From contig OY756961.1 in the NCBI GenBank assembly GCA_963580455.1, positions 14,985,001 to 15,049,000 on the forward strand: a stretch of DNA of 64,000 bases, written 5' to 3'. A program made the translations under genes and the position numbers. Below are positions 37,391 to 49,743 of this stretch, piece by piece. Every line of letters begins with the position of its first letter. Positions within the stretch are counted from its first letter, which is position 1. The stretch is from Euonymus europaeus. Its lineage: Eukaryota > Streptophyta > Magnoliopsida > Celastrales > Celastraceae. The notes under the pieces were generated by a model, which saw only the letters and a program-made list of their open reading frames with translations, was not told the origin of the DNA and did no database searches.

Positions 37391-39950
37391 GACAAAACCG
37401 TTAAAAGCTCCTCCATAGAGAGAGTTGAGCAACTTCGGACCATCAAAGTTGCTCGGTGTACACGTTTTATTGTTCTTATATGTCAAATTTTATGAGTATA
37501 AGCTTCATAGATTATTTCGATGCCAAAACACCAACTTTCTATGACAAATGAACAAAACCGTTAAAAGCTCCTCCATAGAGAGAGTTGATCAACTTCGGAC
37601 CATCAAAGTTGCTCGGTGTACACTTATTATTGTTCTTATATGTCAAATTTTATAAGTATAAGCTTCATAGATTATTTCGATGCCAAAACAACAACTTTCT
37701 ATGACAAATCGACAAAACCGTTAAAAGCTCCTCCATAGAGAGAATTGAACAACTTCGGACCATCAAAATTCCTCTTTGTACACTTTTTATTGTTCTTCTA
37801 TGTGAAATTTTACGAGTACAAGCTTCCAAGATTATTTCGATGCAAAAACACCAACTTTCTATGACAAATGGACAAAACCGTTAAAAGCTCCTCCATAGAG
37901 AGTGTTGAGCGACTTCGGACCATCAAAGTTGTTCGGTGTACAATTTTTATTATTCTTATATGTCAAATTTTACGAGTATAAGCTGCATAGATTATTTCGA
38001 TGCCAAAACAACAACTTTCTATGACAAATCGACAAAACCGTTAAAATCCCCTCCATAGTGAGAGTTGAGCAACTTCGGACCATCAAAATTGCTCTTTGTA
38101 CAATTTTTATTGTTCTTATATGTCAATTTTTACGAGTATAAGCTTCATAGATTATTTCGATGCTAAAACAACAACTTTCTATGACAAATGGACAAAACCG
38201 TTAAAAGCTCCTCCATAGAGAGAGTTGAGCAACTTCGGACCATCAAAGTTGCTCGGTGTACACGTTTTATTGTTCTTATATGTCAAATTTTATGAGTATA
38301 AGCTTCATAGATTATTTCGATGCCAAAATACCAACTTTCTATGACAAATCGACAAAACCGTTAAAATCCCCTCCATAGTGAGAGTTGAGCAACTTCGGAC
38401 CATCAAAATTGCTCTTTGTACAATTTTTATTGTTCTTATATGTCAATTTTTACGATTATAAGCTTCATAGATTATTTCGATGCTAAAACAACAACTTTCT
38501 ATGACAAATGGACAAAACCGTTAAAAGCTCCTCCATAGAGAGAGTTGAGCAACTTCGGACCATCAAAGTTGCTCGGTGTACACGTTTTATTGTTCTTATA
38601 TGTCAAATTTTATGAGTATAAGCTTCATAGATTATTTCGATGCCAAAACACCAACTTTCTATGACAAATCGACAAAACCGTTAAAATCCCCTCCATAGTG
38701 AGAGTTGAGCAACTTCGGAACATCAAAATTGCTCTTTGTACAATTTTTATTGTTCTTATATGTCAATTTTTACGAGTATAAGCTTCATAGATTATTTCGA
38801 TGCTAAAACAACAACTTTCTATGACAAATGGACAAAACCGTTAAATGCTCCTCCATAGAGAGAGTTGAGCAACTTCGGACCATCAAAGTTGCTCTTTGTA
38901 CAATTTTTATTGTTCTTATATGTCTATTTTTATGAGTATAAGCTTCATAGATTATTTCGATGCCAAAACACCAACTTTCTATGACAAATGGACAAAACCG
39001 TTAAAAGCTCCTCCATAGAGAGAGTTGATCAACTTCGGACCATCAAAGTTGCTCGGTGTACACTTTTTAATGTTCTTATATGTCAAATTTTATGAGTATA
39101 AGCTTCATAGATTATTTCGATGCCAAAACACCGACTTTCTATGACAAATGGACGAAACTGTTAAAAGTTCCTCCATAGAGAGAGTTGAGCAACTTCGGAC
39201 CATCAAAATTGCTCTATGTATAACTTTTATTGTTCTTCTATGTGAAATTTTACGAGTATAAGCTGCATAGATTATTTCGATGCCAAAACACCAACTTTCT
39301 AAGACAAATCGACAAAACCATTAAAAGCTCCTCCATAGAGAGAGTTGAGCAACTTCGGACCATCAAAGTTGCTCTTTGTACTATTTTTATTGTTCTTATA
39401 TGTCTATTTTTATGAGTATAAGCTTCATAGATTATTTCGATGCCAAAACACCAACTTTCTATGACAAATGGACAAAACCGTTAAAAGCTCTTCCATAGAG
39501 AGAGTTGATCAACTTCGGACCATCAAAGTTGCTCGGTGTACACTTTTTAATGTTCTTATATGTCAAATTTTATGAGTATAAGCTTCATAGATTATTTCGA
39601 TGCCAAAACACCAACTTTCTATGACAAATGGATGAAACCGTAAAAAGCTCCTCCATAGAGAGAGTTGAGCAACTTCGGACCATCAAAATTGCTCTATGTA
39701 TAACTTTTATTGTTCTTCTACGTGAAATTTTACGAGTATAAGCTGCATAGATTATTTCGATGCCAAAACACCAACTTTCTAAGACAAATGAACAAAACCG
39801 TTAAAAGCTCCCCCATAGAGAGAGTTGATCAACTTCGGACCATCAAAGTTTCTCGGTGTACACTTTCTATTGTTCTTATATGTCAAATTTTATGAGTATA
39901 AGCTTCATAGATTATTTCGATGCTAAAACAACAGCTTTCTATGACAAATG
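37391..39950. repeat. 2560-bp (16-mer) repeat, copy 2
   Basis: Second copy of the 34831-37390 block, with the same unit order including the U'-X dimer run. Private differences include 'ccaaaatacc' (about 38329), 'tacgattata' (about 38452), 'gatgaaaccg' (about 39632) and 'ctcccccatag' (about 39809). Confidence 0.85.
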
Positions 39951-40909
39951 GACAAAACCGTTAAAAGCTCCTCCATAGAGAGAGTTGAGCAACTTCGGAC
40001 CATCAAAGTTGCTCGGTGTACACGTTTTATTGTTCTTATATGTCAAATTTTATGAGTATAAGCTTCATAGATTATTTCGATGCCAAAACACCAACTTTCT
40101 ATGACAAATGAACAAAACCGTTAAAAGCTCCTCCATAGAGAGAGTTGATCAACTTCGGACCATCAAAGTTGCTCGGTGTACACTTATTATTGTTCTTATA
40201 TGTCAAATTTTATAAGTATAAGCTTCATAGATTATTTCGATGCCAAAACAACAACTTTCTATGACAAATCGACAAAACCGTTAAAAGCTCCTCCATAGAG
40301 AGAATTGAACAACTTCGGACCATCAAAATTCCTCTTTGTACACTTTTTATTGTTCTTCTATGTGAAATTTTACGAGTACAAGCTTCCAAGATTATTTCGA
40401 TGCAAAAACACCAACTTTCTATGACAAATGGACAAAACCGTTAAAAGCTCCTCCATAGAGAGTGTTGAGCGACTTCGGACCATCAAAGTTGTTCGGTGTA
40501 CAATTTTTATTATTCTTATATGTCAAATTTTACGAGTATAAGCTGCATAGATTATTTCGATGCCAAAACACCAACTTTCTATGACAAATCGACAAAACCG
40601 TTAAAATCCCCTCCATAGTGAGAGTTGAGCAACTTCGGACCATCAAAATTGCTCTTTGTACAATTTTTATTGTTCTTATATGTCAATTTTTACGAGTATA
40701 AGCTTCATAGATTATTTCGATGCTAAAACAACAACTTTCTATGACAAATGGACCAAACCGTTAAAAGCTCCTCCATTGAGAGAGTTGAGCAACTTCGGAC
40801 CATCAAAGTTGCTCGGTGTACACGTTTTATTGTTCTTATATGTCAAATTTTATGAGTATAAGCTTCATAGATTATTTCGATGCCAAAACACCAACTTTCT
40901 ATGACAAAT
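39951..40909. repeat. 2560-bp (16-mer) repeat, partial third copy
   Basis: It continues the 2560-bp periodicity through X Y Z T' U' X and shares 'cacttattat' with copy 2. Identity stops at 40910, where 'caaatgaac' replaces 'caaatcgac', so the U'-X dimer run is not repeated here. 'gaccaaaccg' at about 40751 is private to this copy. Confidence 0.8.
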
Positions 40910-42229
40910 GAACAAAACCGTTAAAAGCTCCTCCATAGAGAGAGTTGATCAACTTCGGACCATCAAAGTTTCTCGGTGTACACTTTTTATTGTTCTTATA
41001 TGTCAAATTTTATGAGTATAAGCTTCATAGATTATTTCGATGCCAAAACACCGACTTTCTATGACAAATGGACGAAACTGTTAAAAGCTCCTCCATAGAG
41101 AGAGTTGAGCAACTTCGGACCATCAAAATTGCTCTATGTATAACTTTTATTGTTCTTCTATGTGAAATTTTACGAGTATAAGCTGCATAGATTATTTCGA
41201 TGCCAAAACACCAACTTTCTATGACAAATCGACAAAACCGTTAAAATCCCCTCCATAGTGAGAGTTGAGCAACTTCGGACCATCAAAATTGCTCTTTGTA
41301 CAATTTTTATTGTTCTTATATGTCAATTTTTACGAGTATAAGCTTCATAGATTATTTCGATGCTAAAACAACAACTTTCTATGACAAATGGACAAAACCG
41401 TTAAAAGCTCCTCCATAGAGAGAGTTGAGCAACTTCGGAACATCAAAGTTGCTCGGTGTACACGTTTTATTGTTCTTATATGTCAAATTTTATGAGTATA
41501 AGCTTCATAGATTATTTCGATGCCAAAACACCAACTTTCTATGACAAATGAACAAAACTGTTAAAAGCTCCTCCATAGAGAGAGTTGATCAACTTCGGAC
41601 CATCAAAGTTTCTCGGTGTACACTTTTTATTGTTCTTATATGTCAAATTTTATGAGTATAAGCTTCATAGATTATTTCGATGCCAAAACACCGACTTTCT
41701 ATGACAAATGGACGAAACTGTTAAAAGTTCCTCCATAGAGAGAGTTGAGCAACTTCGGACCATCAAAGTTGCTCTTTGTACAATTTTTATTGTTCTTATA
41801 TGTCTATTTTTATGAGTATAAGCTTCATAGATTATTTCGATGCCAAAACACCAACTTTCTATGACAAATGGACAAAACCGTTAAAAGCTCCTCCATAGAG
41901 AGAGTTGATCAACTTCGGACCATCAAAGTTGCTCGGTGTACACTTTTTAATGTTCTTATATGTCAAATTTTATGAGTATAAGCTTCATAGATTATTTCGA
42001 TGCCAAAACACCAACTTTCTATGACAAATGGACGAAACCGTAAAAAGCTCCTCCATAGAGAGAGTTGAGCAACTTCGGACCATCAAAATTGCTCTATGTA
42101 TAACTTTTATTGTTCTTCTACGTGAAATTTTACGAGTATAAGCTGCATAGATTATTTCGATGCCAAAACACCAACTTTCTAAGACAAATCGATAAAACCT
42201 TTAAAAGCTCCTTCATAGAGAGAGTTGAG
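40910..42229. repeat. Domain B right end
   Basis: Unit order W' Q2 U' X W', then tgtctattttt, cactttttaatg and Q1. The W'-Q2-U' run repeats what is seen at 34070. The last Q1 unit (42070) ends with a unique tail ('gataaaacctttaaaagctccttcat' spread over 42191-42216). After 42230 the monomers no longer belong to domain B. Confidence 0.8.
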
Positions 42230-43988
42230 CAACTTCGGACCATCAAAGTTGCTCGGTGTACAATTTTTATTGTTCTCATATGTCAAATTTTTTGAGTAGA
42301 AGCTTCCTAGATTATTGCGATGCCAAAACACCAACTTTCTATGACAAATCAACAAAACCGTTAAACGCTCCTCCATAGAGAGAGTTGAGCGACTTCGGAC
42401 CATCAAAATTGCACTATGTATACTTTTTATTTTTCTTCTATGTAAAATTTTACGAGTATAAGCTTTATAGATTATTTTGATCCCAAAACACCAACTTTCT
42501 ATGACAAATGGACAAAACCGTTAAAAGCTCCTCCATAGAGAGTGTTGAGCGACTTCGGACCATCAAAGTTGCTCGGTGTACAATTTTTATTGTTCTTTTA
42601 TGTCAAATTTTACGAGTATAAGCTTTATAGATTATTTCGATGCCAAAACACCAACTTTCTTTGACAAATGGACAAAACCGTTAGAAGCTCCTCCATAGAG
42701 AGAATTGAGCAACTTCGGACTATCAAAGTTGCTTGGGATAGACTTTTTATTGTTCTTCTATGTCAAATTTTCCGAGTATAAGCTTCCTACATTATTTCGA
42801 TGCCAAAACACCAACTTTCTATGACAAATGGACAAAAACGTTAAAAGCTCCTCAATAGAGAGAGTTGAGCAACTTCGGACCATCAAAGTTGCTCGCTGTA
42901 CAATTTTTATTATTCTCATATGTCAAATTTTTTTAGTATAAGCTTCATAAATTATTTCGATGCCAAAACACCAACTTTATATGACAAATGGACAAAACCG
43001 TTAGAAGCTCCTCCATAGAGAGAGTTGAGCAACTTCGGACTATCAAAGTTGCTCGAGATAGACTTTTTATTTTTCTTCTATGTTAAATTTTACGAGTATA
43101 AGCTTCCTAGATTATTTCGATGCCAAAACACCAACTTTCTATGACAAATGGACAAAGCCGTTAAAAGCTCCTCCATAGAGAGAGTTGAGCAACTTCGGAC
43201 CATCAAAGTTGCTCGCAGTACAATTTTTATTGTTCTCATATGTCAAATATTTTTAGTATAAGCTTCATAAATTATTTCGATGCCAAAACACCAACTTTCT
43301 ATGAAAAATAGACAAAACCGTTAAGAGCTCCTCCTTAGAGAGAGTTGAGCAACTTCGGACTATCACAGTTTCTCGGGATATACCTTTTTTTGTTCTTCTA
43401 TGTTAAATTTTACGAGTTTAAGCTTCCTAGATTATTTCGATGCCAAAACACCAACTTTCTATGACAAATGGACAAAACCGTTAAAACTCCTCCATAGAGA
43501 GAGTTGAGCAACTTCGGACCATCAAAATTGCTCTATGTATACTTTTTATTGTTCTTCTATGTCAAATTTTGCGAGTATAAGCTTCCTAGATTATTTCGAT
43601 GCCAAAACACCAACTTTCTATGACAAATGGACAAAACCGTTAAAAGCTCCTCCATAGAGAGTGTTTAGCGACTTCGGACCTTCAAAATTGCTCGGTGTAC
43701 AATTTTTATTGTTCTTATATGTAAAATTTTACGAGTATAAGCTTCATAGATTATTTCGATGCCAAAACACCAACTTTCAATGACAAATGGACAAAACTGT
43801 TAAAATCTCCTCAATAGAGAGAGTTGAGCAACTTTGGACCATCAATGATGCTCGGTGTACACTTTTTATTGTTCTTATATGTCAAATTTTATGAGTATAT
43901 GCTGCATAGATTATTTCGATGCCAAAACACCAACTTTCTATGACAAATCGACAAAACCGTTAAAATCCCCTCCATAGTGAGAGTTGAG
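42230..43988. repeat. Diverged satellite patch between domains B and C
   Basis: Eleven monomers resemble domain A classes but carry many private substitutions, such as 'gtagaagctt', 'attgcgatg', 'gatcccaaaac', 'atcacagttt', 'tacctttttttg', 'caatgatgctc' and 'cgcagtacaat'. In order they recall i, f, g, h (gggatagac), i (tctcatatg), j (gagatagac), i, h/j, d/f, c and e/l. The unit 43350-43508 is 159 bp (aaaactcctcc). No unit here has a close partner nearby, as expected for old satellite that has escaped homogenisation. Confidence 0.85.
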
Positions 43989-44308
43989 CAACTTCGGACC
44001 ATCAAAATTGCTCTTTGTACAATTTTTATTGTTCTTATATGTCAAATTTTACGAGTATAAGCTTCAGAGATTATTTCGATGCTAAAACAACAACTTTCTA
44101 TGACAAATGGACAAAACCGTTAAAAGCTCCTCCATAGAATGAGTTGAGCAACTTCGGACCATCAAAGTTGCCCGGTGTACACGTTTTATTGTTCTTATAT
44201 GTCAAATTTTATGAGTATAACCTTCATATATTATTTCGATGCCAAAACACCAACTTTCTATGACAAATGGACAAAACCGTTAAAAGCTCCTCCATAGAGA
44301 GAGTTGAG

Positions 44309-45427
44309 GAACTTCGGACCATCAAAGTTGCTCGGTGTACACTTTTTATTGTTCTTATATGTCAAATTTTATGAGTATAAGCTTCATAGATTATTTCGAT
44401 GCCAAAACAACAACTTTCTATGACAAATGGACGAAACCGTTAAAAGCTCCTCCATAAAGAGAGTTGAGCAACTTCGGACCATCAAAATTGCTCTATGTAT
44501 AAATTTTATTGTTCTTCTATGTGAAATTTTACGAGTATAAGCTGCATAGATTATTTCGATGCCAAAACTCCAACTTTCTATGACAAATCGACAAAACCGT
44601 TAAAAGCTCCTCCATAGAGAGAGTTGAGCAACTTCAGACCATCAAAGTTGCTCGGTGTACAATTTTTATTGTTCTCATATGTCAAATTTTACGAGTATAA
44701 GCTTCATAGATTATTTCGATGCCAAAACACCAACTTTCTATGACAAATGGACAAAGCCATTAAAAGCTCCTCCATAGAGAGAGTTGAGCAACTTCGGACC
44801 ATAAAAATTGCACTTTGTACACTTTTTATTGTTCTTCTATGTGAAATTTTACGAGTATATGCTTCCTAGATTATTTCGATGCCAAAACACCAACTTTCTA
44901 TGACAAATGGACAAAACCGTTAAAAGCTCCTCCATAGAGAGTGTTGAGCGACTACGGACCATCAAAGTTGTTCGGTGTAAATTTTTTATTATTCTTATAT
45001 GTCAAATTTTACGAGTATAAGCTGCATAGATTATTTCGATGCCAAAACACCAACTTTCTATGACAAATCGACAAAACCGTTAAAATCCCCTCCATAGTGA
45101 GAGTTGAGCAACTTCGGACCATCAAAATTGCTCTTTGTACAATTTTTATTGTTCTTATATGTCAAATTTTACGAGTATAAGCTTCAGAGATTATTTCGAT
45201 GCTAAAACAACAACTTTCTATGACAAATGGACAAAACCGTTAAAAGCTCCTCCATAGAATGAGTTGAGCAACTTCGGACCATCAAAGTTGCCCGGTGTAC
45301 ACGTTTTATTGTTCTTATATGTCAAATTTTATGAGTATAATCTTCATAGATTATTTCGATGCCAAAACACCAACTTTCTTGACAAATGGACAAAACCGTT
45401 AAAAGCTCCTCCATAGAGAGAGTTGAG
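44309..45427. repeat. Domain C 7-mer copy (PQRSTUV), first full copy
   Basis: Preceded by U and V at 43989 and 44149. Order P Q R S T U V at 160-bp steps. The V unit (45269-45427) is 159 bp because it reads 'ctttcttgac' instead of 'ctttctatgac'. P has 'gaggaacttc' and Q has 'gtataaat' as private variants. Confidence 0.85.
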
Positions 45428-45469
45428 CAACTTCGGACCATCAAAGTTGCTCGGTGTACACTTTTTATT

Positions 45470-46908
45470 GTTCTTATATGTCAAATTTTATGAGTATAAG
45501 CTTCATAGATTATTTCGATGCGAAAACAACAACTTTCTATGACAAATGGACGAAACCGTTAAAAGCTCCTCCATAGAGAGAGTTGAGCAACTTCGGACCA
45601 TCAAAATTGCTCTATGTATAACTTTTATTGTTCTTCTATTTGAAATTTTACGAGTATAAGCTGCATAGATTATTTCGATGCCAAAACTCCAACTTTCTAT
45701 GACAAATCGACAAAACGGTAAAAACCCCTCCATATTGAGAGTTGAGCAACTTCGGACCATCAAAATTGCTCTTTGTACAATTTTTATTGTTCTTATATGT
45801 CAAATTTTACGAGTATAAGCTTCAGAGATTATTTCGATGTTAAAACAATAACTTTCTATGACAAATGGACAAAACCGTTAAAAGCTCCTCCATAGAATGA
45901 GTTGAGCAACTTCGGACCATCAAAGTTGCCCGGTGTACACGTTTTATTGTTCTTATATGTCAAATTTTATGAGTATAAGCTTCATAGATTATTTCGATGC
46001 CAAAACACCAACTTTCTATGACAAATGGACAAAACCGTTAAAAGCTCCTCCATGGAGAGAGTTGAGCAACTTCGGACTATCAAAGTTGCTCGGTGTACAC
46101 TTTTTATTGTTCTTATATGTCAAATTTTATGAGTATAAGCTTCATAGATTATTTCGATGCCAAAACAACAACTTTCTATGACAAATGGACGAAACCGTTA
46201 AAAGCTCCTCCATAGAGAGAGTTGAGCAACTTCGGACCATCAAAATTGCTCTATGTATAACTTTTATTGTTCTTCTATGTGAAATTTTACGAGTATAAGC
46301 TGCATAGATTATTTCGATGCCAAAACTCCAACTTTCTATGACAAATCGACAAAACCGTTAAAAGCTCCTCCATAGAGAGAGTTGAGCAACTTCAGACCAT
46401 CAAAGTTGCTCGGTGTACAATTTTTATTGTTCTCATATGTCGAATTTTATGAGTATACGCTTCATAGATTATTTCGATGTCAAAACACCAACTTTCAATG
46501 ACAAATGGACAAAGCCATTAAAAGCTCCTCCATAGAGAGAGTTGAGCAACTTCGGACCATAAAAATTGCACTTTGTACACTTTTTATTGTTCTTCTATGT
46601 GAAATTTTACGAGTATAAGCTTCCAAGATTATTTCGATGCCAAAACACCAACTTTCTATGACAAATGGACAAAACCGTTAAAAGTTCCTCCATAGAGAGT
46701 GTTGAGCGACTTCGGACCATCAAAGTTGTTCGGTGTAAATTTTTTATTATTCTTATATGTCAAATTTTACGAGTATAAGCTGCATAGATTATTTCGGTGC
46801 CAAAACACCAACTTTCTATGACAAATCGACAAAACCGTTAAAATCCCCTCCATAGTGAGAGTTGAGCAACTTCGGACCATCAAAATTGCTCTTTGTACAA
46901 TTTTTATT
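45470..46908. repeat. 9-mer (1439-bp) repeat, copy 1
   Basis: Order, starting inside P at 45428: Q' U V P Q R S T, then a U/P hybrid. Q' (45588-45746) is 159 bp with 'cttctatttg' and 'aaaacggtaaaaacccc'. P carries 'gatgcgaaaac' and V is followed by 'ccatggag'. The same markers recur at +1439 bp, which is 9 x 160 less one base. Confidence 0.86.
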
Positions 46909-48347
46909 GTTCTTATATGTCAAATTTTATGAGTATAAGCTTCATAGATTATTTCGATGCGAAAACAACAACTTTCTATGACAAATGGACGAAACCGTTA
47001 AAAGCTCCTCCATAGAGAGAGTTGAGCAACTTCGGACCATCAAAATTGCTCTATGTATAACTTTTATTGTTCTTCTATTTGAAATTTTACGAGTATAAGC
47101 TGCATAGATTATTTCGATGCCAAAACTCCAACTTTCTATGAGAAATCGACAAAACGGTAAAAACCCCTCCATAGTGAGAGTTGAGCAACTTCGGAACATC
47201 AAAATTGCTCTTTGTACAATTTTTATTGTTCTTATATGTCAAATTTTACGAGTATAAGCTTCAGAGATTATTTCGATGTTAAAACAACAACTTTCTATGA
47301 CAAATGGACAAAACCGTTAAAAGCTCCTCCATAGAATGAGTTGAGCAACTTCGGACCATCAAAGTTGCCCGGTGTACACGTTTTATTGTTCTTATATGTC
47401 AAATTTTATGAGTATAAGCTTCATAGATTATTTCGATGCCAAAACACCAACTTTCTATGACAAATGGACAAAACCGTTAAAAGCTCCTCCATGGAGAGAG
47501 TTGAGCAACTTCGGACTATCAAAGTTGCTCGGTGTACACTTTTTATTGTTCTTATATGTCAAATTTTATGAGTATAAGCTTCATAGATTATTTCGATGCC
47601 AAAACAACAACTTTCTATGACAAATGGACGAAACCGTTAAAAGCTCCTCCATAGAGAGAGTTGAGCAACTTCGGACCATCAAAATTGCTCTATGTATAAC
47701 TTTTATTGTTCTTCTATGTGAAATTTTACGAGTATAAGCTGCATAGATTATTTCGATGCCAAAACTCCAACTTTCTATGACAAATCGACAAAACCGTTAA
47801 AAGCTCCTCCATAGAGAGAGTTGAGCAACTTCAGACCATCAAAGTTGCTCGGTGTACAATTTTTATTGTTCTCATATGTCGAATTTTATGAGTATAAGCT
47901 TCATAGATTATTTCGATGTCAAAACACCAACTTTCAATGACAAATGGACAAAGCCATTAAAAGCTCCTCCATAGAGAGAGTTGAGCAACTTCGGACCATA
48001 AAAATTGCACTTTGTACACTTTTTATTGTTCTTCTATGTGAAATTTTACGAGTATAAGCTTCCAAGATTATTTCGATGCCAAAACACCAACTTTCTATGA
48101 CAAATGGACAAAACCGTTAAAAGTTCCTCCATAGAGAGTGTTGAGCGACTTCGGACCATCAAAGTTGTTCGGTGTAAATTTTTTATTATTCTTATATGTC
48201 AAATTTTACGAGTATAAGCTGCATAGATTATTTCGGTGCCAAAACACCAACTTTCTATGACAAATCGACAAAACCGTTAAAATCCCCTCCATAGTGAGAG
48301 TTGAGCAACTTCGGACCATCAAAATTGCTCTTTGTACAATTTTTATT
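46909..48347. repeat. 9-mer (1439-bp) repeat, copy 2
   Basis: Starts in the U/P hybrid at 46867, which has a U head (ctctttgtacaat) and a P tail (tatgagtataagcttcatag, gcgaaaac). Contains Q' (47027-47185, 159 bp), U with 'cggaacatc', V, P, Q, R, S and T. It differs from copy 1 by few bases, such as 'tatagtgag' against 'tatattgag' and 'tataagcttc' against 'tatacgcttc' in R. Confidence 0.86.
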
Positions 48348-48944
48348 GTTCTTATATGTCAAATTTTATGAGTATAAGCTTCATAGATTATTTCGATGCG
48401 AAAACAACAACTTTCTATGACAAATGGACGAAACCGTTAAAAGCTCCTCCATAGAGAGAGTTGAGCAACTTCGGACCATCAAAATTGCTCTATGTATAAC
48501 TTTTATTGTTCTTCTATTTGAAATTTTACGAGTATAAGCTGCATAGATTATTTCGATGCCAAAACTCCAACTTTCTATGACAAATCGACAAAACAGTAAA
48601 AACCCCTCCATAGTGAGAGTTGAGCAACTTCGGAACATCAAAATTGCTCTTTGTACAATTTTTATTGTTCTTATATGTCAAATTTTACGAGTATAAGCTT
48701 CAGAGATTATTTCGATGTTAAAACAACAACTTTCTATGACAAATGGACAAAACCGTTAAAAGCTCCTCCATAGAATGAGTTGAGCAACTTCGGACCATCA
48801 AAGTTGCCCGGTGTACACGTTTTATTGTTCTTATATGTCAAATTTTATGAGTATAAGCTTCATAGACTATTTCGATGCCAAAACACCAACTTTCTATGAC
48901 AAATGGACAAAACCGTTAAAAGCTCCTCCACGGAGAGAGTTGAG
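48348..48944. repeat. 9-mer (1439-bp) repeat, partial third copy
   Basis: Continues the period through the U/P tail, Q' (48466-48624, 159 bp, 'aaaacagtaaaaacccc'), U and V. V differs ('catagactatt', 'ccacggag'). The next unit is Q rather than P, which ends the 9-mer pattern. Confidence 0.82.
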
Positions 48945-49743
48945 CAACTTCGGACCATCAAAATTGCTCTATGTATAACTTTTATTGTTCTTCTATGTGA
49001 AATTTTACGAGTATAAGCTGCATAGATTATTTCGATGCCAAAACTCCAACTTTCTATGACAAATCGACAAAACCGTTAAAATCCCCTCCATAGTGAGAGT
49101 TGAGCAACTTCGGACCATCAAAATTGCTCTTTGTACAATTTTTATTGTTCTTATATGTCAAATTTTACGAGTATAAGATTCCTATATTATTTCGATGCCA
49201 AAACACCAACTTTCTATGACAAATGGACAAAACCGTTAAAAGCTCCTCCATAGAGAGTGTTGAGCGACTTCGGACCATCAAAGTTGTTCGGTGTAAATTT
49301 TTTATTATTCTTATATGTCAAATTTTACGAGTATATGCTGTATAGATTATTTCGATGCCAAAACACCAACTTTCTATGACAAATCGACAAAACGGTAAAA
49401 ACCCCTCCATAGTGAGAGTTGAGCAACTTCGGAACATCAAAATTGCTCTTTGTACAATTTTTATTGTTCTTATATGTCAAATTTTACGAGTATAAGCTTC
49501 AGAGATTATTTCGATGTTAAAACAACAACTTTCTATGACAAATGGACAAAACCGTTAAAAGCTCCTCCATAGAATGAGTTGAGCAACTTCGGACCATCAA
49601 AGTTGCCCGGTGTACACGTTTTATTGTTCTTATATGTCAAATTTTATGAGTATAAGCTTCATAGACTATTTCGATGCCAAAACACCAACTTTCTATGACA
49701 AATGGACAAAACCGTTAAAAGCTCCTCCACGGAGAGAGTTGAG
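48945..49743. repeat. Irregular 5-mer (Q U/S T U V) in domain C
   Basis: Order Q, U/S, T, U, V. The U/S unit (49105) starts as U and continues with 'aagattcctatatt', an S-like right half. T (49265-49423) is 159 bp because its tail is the 'aaaacggtaaaaacccc' form that otherwise ends Q'. V again has 'catagactatt' and 'ccacggag' as at 48785, so the V units at 48785 and 49584 are close relatives. Confidence 0.8.

Larger units (their letters stand above)
25911..42229. repeat. Domain B: second higher-order repeat family
   Basis: This domain holds 102 monomers, all 160 bp except 29431-29589 (159 bp, 'gctccccatag'). Its classes are: Q1, tgtataac with acgtgaaat, ctgcat and ctaagac; Q2, the same with atgtgaaat; W, ttgatcaac with gtttctcgg and gctaaaacaacag; W', gtttctcgg with ccgacttt; X, ctcggtgtacacg; Y, ttgatcaac with tataagtat; Z, ctctttgtacac with gagta(c/t)aagcttccaag and gcaaaaac; T', gttcggtgtacaat; U', ctttgtacaat with tgtcaattttt; and units with tgtctattttt or cactttttaatg. 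Few of these occur in domains A or C. Repeat periods of 2400, 2560, 4479 and 320 bp are visible. Confidence 0.9.

Noticed and set aside
45503..45763. Minus-strand open frames of 75-86 aa (also near 42179, 46942, 48381)
   Set aside because: These are satellite-derived, are repeated with the 9-mer, have no recognisable domain, and are present only because variant bases remove stop codons.
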